A DNA stretch of 9,595 nucleotides from Deltaproteobacteria bacterium (GTDB taxonomy: Bacteria > Desulfobacterota > Desulfuromonadia > Desulfuromonadales > JAAYDE01), in the NCBI GenBank assembly GCA_017417085.1, contig JAFPZV010000176.1, positions 1-9,595 of the forward strand. Direction: 5' to 3'. The notes beneath the pieces were generated by a model. That model did not search any database. It was given only the letters and a program-made list of their open reading frames with translations, and was not told the DNA's origin. This document shows positions 7,947 through 9,595 of the stretch, one piece after another (positions within the stretch are counted from its first letter, which is position 1; each line of letters opens with the position of its first letter). A program made the translations under genes and the position numbers.

Positions 7947-9323
7947 ATGACAACCAAACCCTGGCAGGGACGTTTTACCCAGCCCACCGACAAGTTTGTC
8001 GAGGAATTCACAGCTTCTATCGGCTTTGACAAGCGGCTTTACCGTCACGATATCGAGGGCTCCATTGCCCATGTCACCATGCTGGCGCGGCAGGGTATTG
8101 TCACTGAAGCCGAAAAGGAACAGATTGTCACCGGGTTGCGGGCCATTCTTGCAGATATTGAGGCGGGCAATTTCGACTTTTCTGTGGCGTTGGAAGATAT
8201 TCACATGAATATCGAAGCCCGTCTGACCGAACGTATTGGCGCGGTGGGCGGCAAGCTGCACACCGCGCGCTCCCGCAACGATCAGGTGGCGCTGGATATC
8301 CGTCTCTACCTGCGCGAGGGCGTGGAAACGGTGCGGCAGGCCTTGCGGAGCCTGATGACGGCGTTGCTTGAGCAGGCGGAGTGCCATCTGGACGTTGTCA
8401 TGCCCGGTTTTACCCATTTGCAGACGGCGCAGCCCATTTTGTTTTCGCATCATCTCATGGCCTATTTTGAGATGTTGCGCCGTGATCTGCAGCGTTTCTC
8501 CGAAACGCTGGGGCGCATCAACGTGTTGCCCCTGGGGGCGGGCGCTCTGGCCGGTACGACCTTCCCCATCGATCGGGAATTTGTCGCGGAAGAATTGGGT
8601 TTTGCGGAAGTGGCACGCAACAGTCTTGATGCGGTTTCCGATCGCGATTTTGCCATTGAGTTCAACGCCAATGCGGCCTTGGTCATGATGCATCTTTCCA
8701 GGCTGGCAGAGGAGCTGGTCTTGTGGTCCAGCGCGAATTTCGCGTTTGTCGATCTGGGGGATGCCTTCTGCACAGGCAGTTCCATTATGCCGCAAAAGAA
8801 GAATCCGGATGTCCCCGAACTGATTCGGGGCAAGACCGGACGGGTTTACGGCAATTTGGTAACACTTTTGACCGTGATGAAGGCACTGCCCTTGGCGTAC
8901 AACAAGGATATGCAGGAAGACAAGGAACCGCTGTTTGATACGCTGGATACCCTGCTGGGCAGTTTGAAGATCTTTGCCGCCATGATTGCCGCCATGACGG
9001 TCAATGTGGAGAACATGAGGCGGGCGGCGGGAAGCGGATTTTCCACTGCGACCGATATCGCCGACTATCTGGTGCGCAAGGGGCTGCCATTTCGTGCCGC
9101 GCATGAGGTGGTGGGCAAGATCGTGCGTTTCTGCGTGGAACAGAACAAGACGTTGTCCGAAGTGTCGCTTGCAGAGTACCAGCGCTTTTCCCCGATGATC
9201 GACAAAGATATTTATGAATGCGTTACGCTGGAGGCATCGGTGAATGCACGTTCGGCTACCGGCGGAACGGCGCGTGAAACGGTGCGCCGGGAAATTGAGC
9301 GGGCAAGACGGGAGTTGGCATGA
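7947..9323 (+). CDS. argH: Argininosuccinate lyase
   Basis: ArgH splits argininosuccinate into arginine and fumarate, the last step of the pathway, and belongs to the fumarase/aspartase superfamily of tetrameric lyases. The 458 residues are normal in length. Conserved blocks are KPWQGRF (4-10), [13 protein letters not shown] (105-117), [10 protein letters not shown] (154-163, with the conserved active-site His157) and the superfamily signature [12 protein letters not shown] (277-288), which carries the catalytic serine loop. The ATG lies 6 nt after the argG stop, with GAGG at 7939-7942 as a short-spaced ribosome binding site that overlaps that stop. The argH stop overlaps the next gene by 4 nt. 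Downstream context (a lipoprotein gene) agrees with my recollection of the Geobacter-type arrangement. The gene is intact. Confidence 0.97.
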   Translation: MTTKPWQGRFTQPTDKFVEEFTASIGFDKRLYRHDIEGSIAHVTMLARQGIVTEAEKEQIVTGLRAILADIEAGNFDFSVALEDIHMNIEARLTERIGAVGGKLHTARSRNDQVALDIRLYLREGVETVRQALRSLMTALLEQAECHLDVVMPGFTHLQTAQPILFSHHLMAYFEMLRRDLQRFSETLGRINVLPLGAGALAGTTFPIDREFVAEELGFAEVARNSLDAVSDRDFAIEFNANAALVMMHLSRLAEELVLWSSANFAFVDLGDAFCTGSSIMPQKKNPDVPELIRGKTGRVYGNLVTLLTVMKALPLAYNKDMQEDKEPLFDTLDTLLGSLKIFAAMIAAMTVNVENMRRAAGSGFSTATDIADYLVRKGLPFRAAHEVVGKIVRFCVEQNKTLSEVSLAEYQRFSPMIDKDIYECVTLEASVNARSATGGTARETVRREIERARRELA

Positions 9324-9595
9324 AGAAGGTGGGAAAGCGCTGGAGCGTTGTGGCGCTGGGCTTTCTGATGTTTTTGGCCGGTTGCGGCGTCCGGGGGCCG
9401 ATCCGGCCTCCTTTGCGCCAGTTGCCGGCTTCTGCTTCTCATGTGAGTGCCCGCCAGATTGGCGGAACGGTGCTGCTTTCGTGGGATTTGCCGAAAACGC
9501 GCGAAGATGGGGCGCCATTAACGGATTTGCGGGGTTTTGATCTGTACCGGGACAGTTTTGCTCCTGACGCCGGCTGCGTCGAGTGCGCCGCTTCG
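9320..9595 (+). CDS. Predicted lipoprotein, fibronectin type III-like (3' end outside the window)
   Basis: The ATG at 9320 overlaps the argH stop (ATGA) and is preceded by GGGAG (9310-9314) at 5-nt spacing. The frame stays open for 92 codons to the window edge. The N-terminus is a clear lipoprotein signal: positively charged MKKVGKR, a hydrophobic stretch (about 9-19) and the lipobox LAGC (19-22), so Cys22 should be lipidated. Residue 23 is Gly rather than Asp, which under the E. coli rule favours outer-membrane sorting. After a proline-rich linker the sequence TVLLSWDLP then GFDLYRD looks like the first strands of a fibronectin type III domain. A CVEC motif (86-89) follows; it could bind metal or form a disulphide. 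Function is unknown. I recall a similar lipoprotein after argH, ahead of lysine-synthesis genes, in Geobacter, but this is unverified. Confidence 0.85.
   Translation, partial: MKKVGKRWSVVALGFLMFLAGCGVRGPIRPPLRQLPASASHVSARQIGGTVLLSWDLPKTREDGAPLTDLRGFDLYRDSFAPDAGCVECAAS

Noticed and set aside
7641..9518. A 625-codon open frame on the - strand opposite argH and part of argG
   Set aside because: It is in exact codon register with argH, so its stops would need TTA, CTA or TCA codons in the sense gene, which these genes rarely use. Its translation is rich in His, Arg and Gln with no recognisable family. It is a codon-usage shadow.
9244..9540. A 98-codon + strand frame crossing the argH end
   Set aside because: It overlaps both argH and the lipoprotein gene in another frame. 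The 9320 frame has a lipobox, a ribosome binding site and a coupled start, so it is the real one.

Overview
The window is an ordinary, densely packed bacterial chromosome segment with every supported gene on the + strand. The protein sequences and gene order (alaS, hslVU, argBDF, argGH, then a small lipoprotein gene) most resemble my recollection of the Geobacter/Desulfuromonas/Pelobacter group, the former delta-proteobacteria now placed in Desulfuromonadota. That placement is inference from memory; no search was run. The DNA is moderately GC-rich and most spacers are very short. I saw no tRNA, rRNA, CRISPR array, insertion sequence, phage gene or integrase.

Layout. (1) Positions 3-971 are the 3' end of alaS, with the zinc-binding editing site and the C-Ala domain. 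(2) A 71-bp gap with a weak terminator-like hairpin leads into hslV and hslU (1043-2910), the peptidase and the unfoldase of the HslUV protease, whose genes overlap by 4 nt. (3) After only 38 nt come argB and argD (2949-5038, 4-nt overlap), then a 112-bp gap, then argF (5151-6068). (4) A small RDD-family membrane protein gene (6065-6628) is coupled to argF by a 4-nt overlap. (5) An AT-rich 88-bp spacer, which may hold regulatory sequence, precedes argG (6717-7940) and argH (7947-9323). (6) A lipoprotein gene overlaps the argH stop by 4 nt and runs off the right edge.

How the genes work together. ArgB, ArgD, ArgF, ArgG and ArgH cover most of arginine synthesis: acetylglutamate to its phosphate; acetylglutamate semialdehyde to acetylornithine; ornithine to citrulline; citrulline to argininosuccinate; and argininosuccinate to arginine plus fumarate. 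The steps for making acetylglutamate, reducing its phosphate (argC) and removing the acetyl group (argJ or argE) are not in the window. ArgB carries the N-terminal helix and C-terminal motif of arginine-inhibited enzymes, so feedback control probably acts there. Four gene pairs share 4-nt start/stop overlaps (hslV/hslU, argB/argD, argF/RDD, argH/lipoprotein), which suggests translational coupling.

I found no convincing undescribed system. The least explained items are the RDD membrane protein placed between argF and argG, and the lipoprotein tied to argH.
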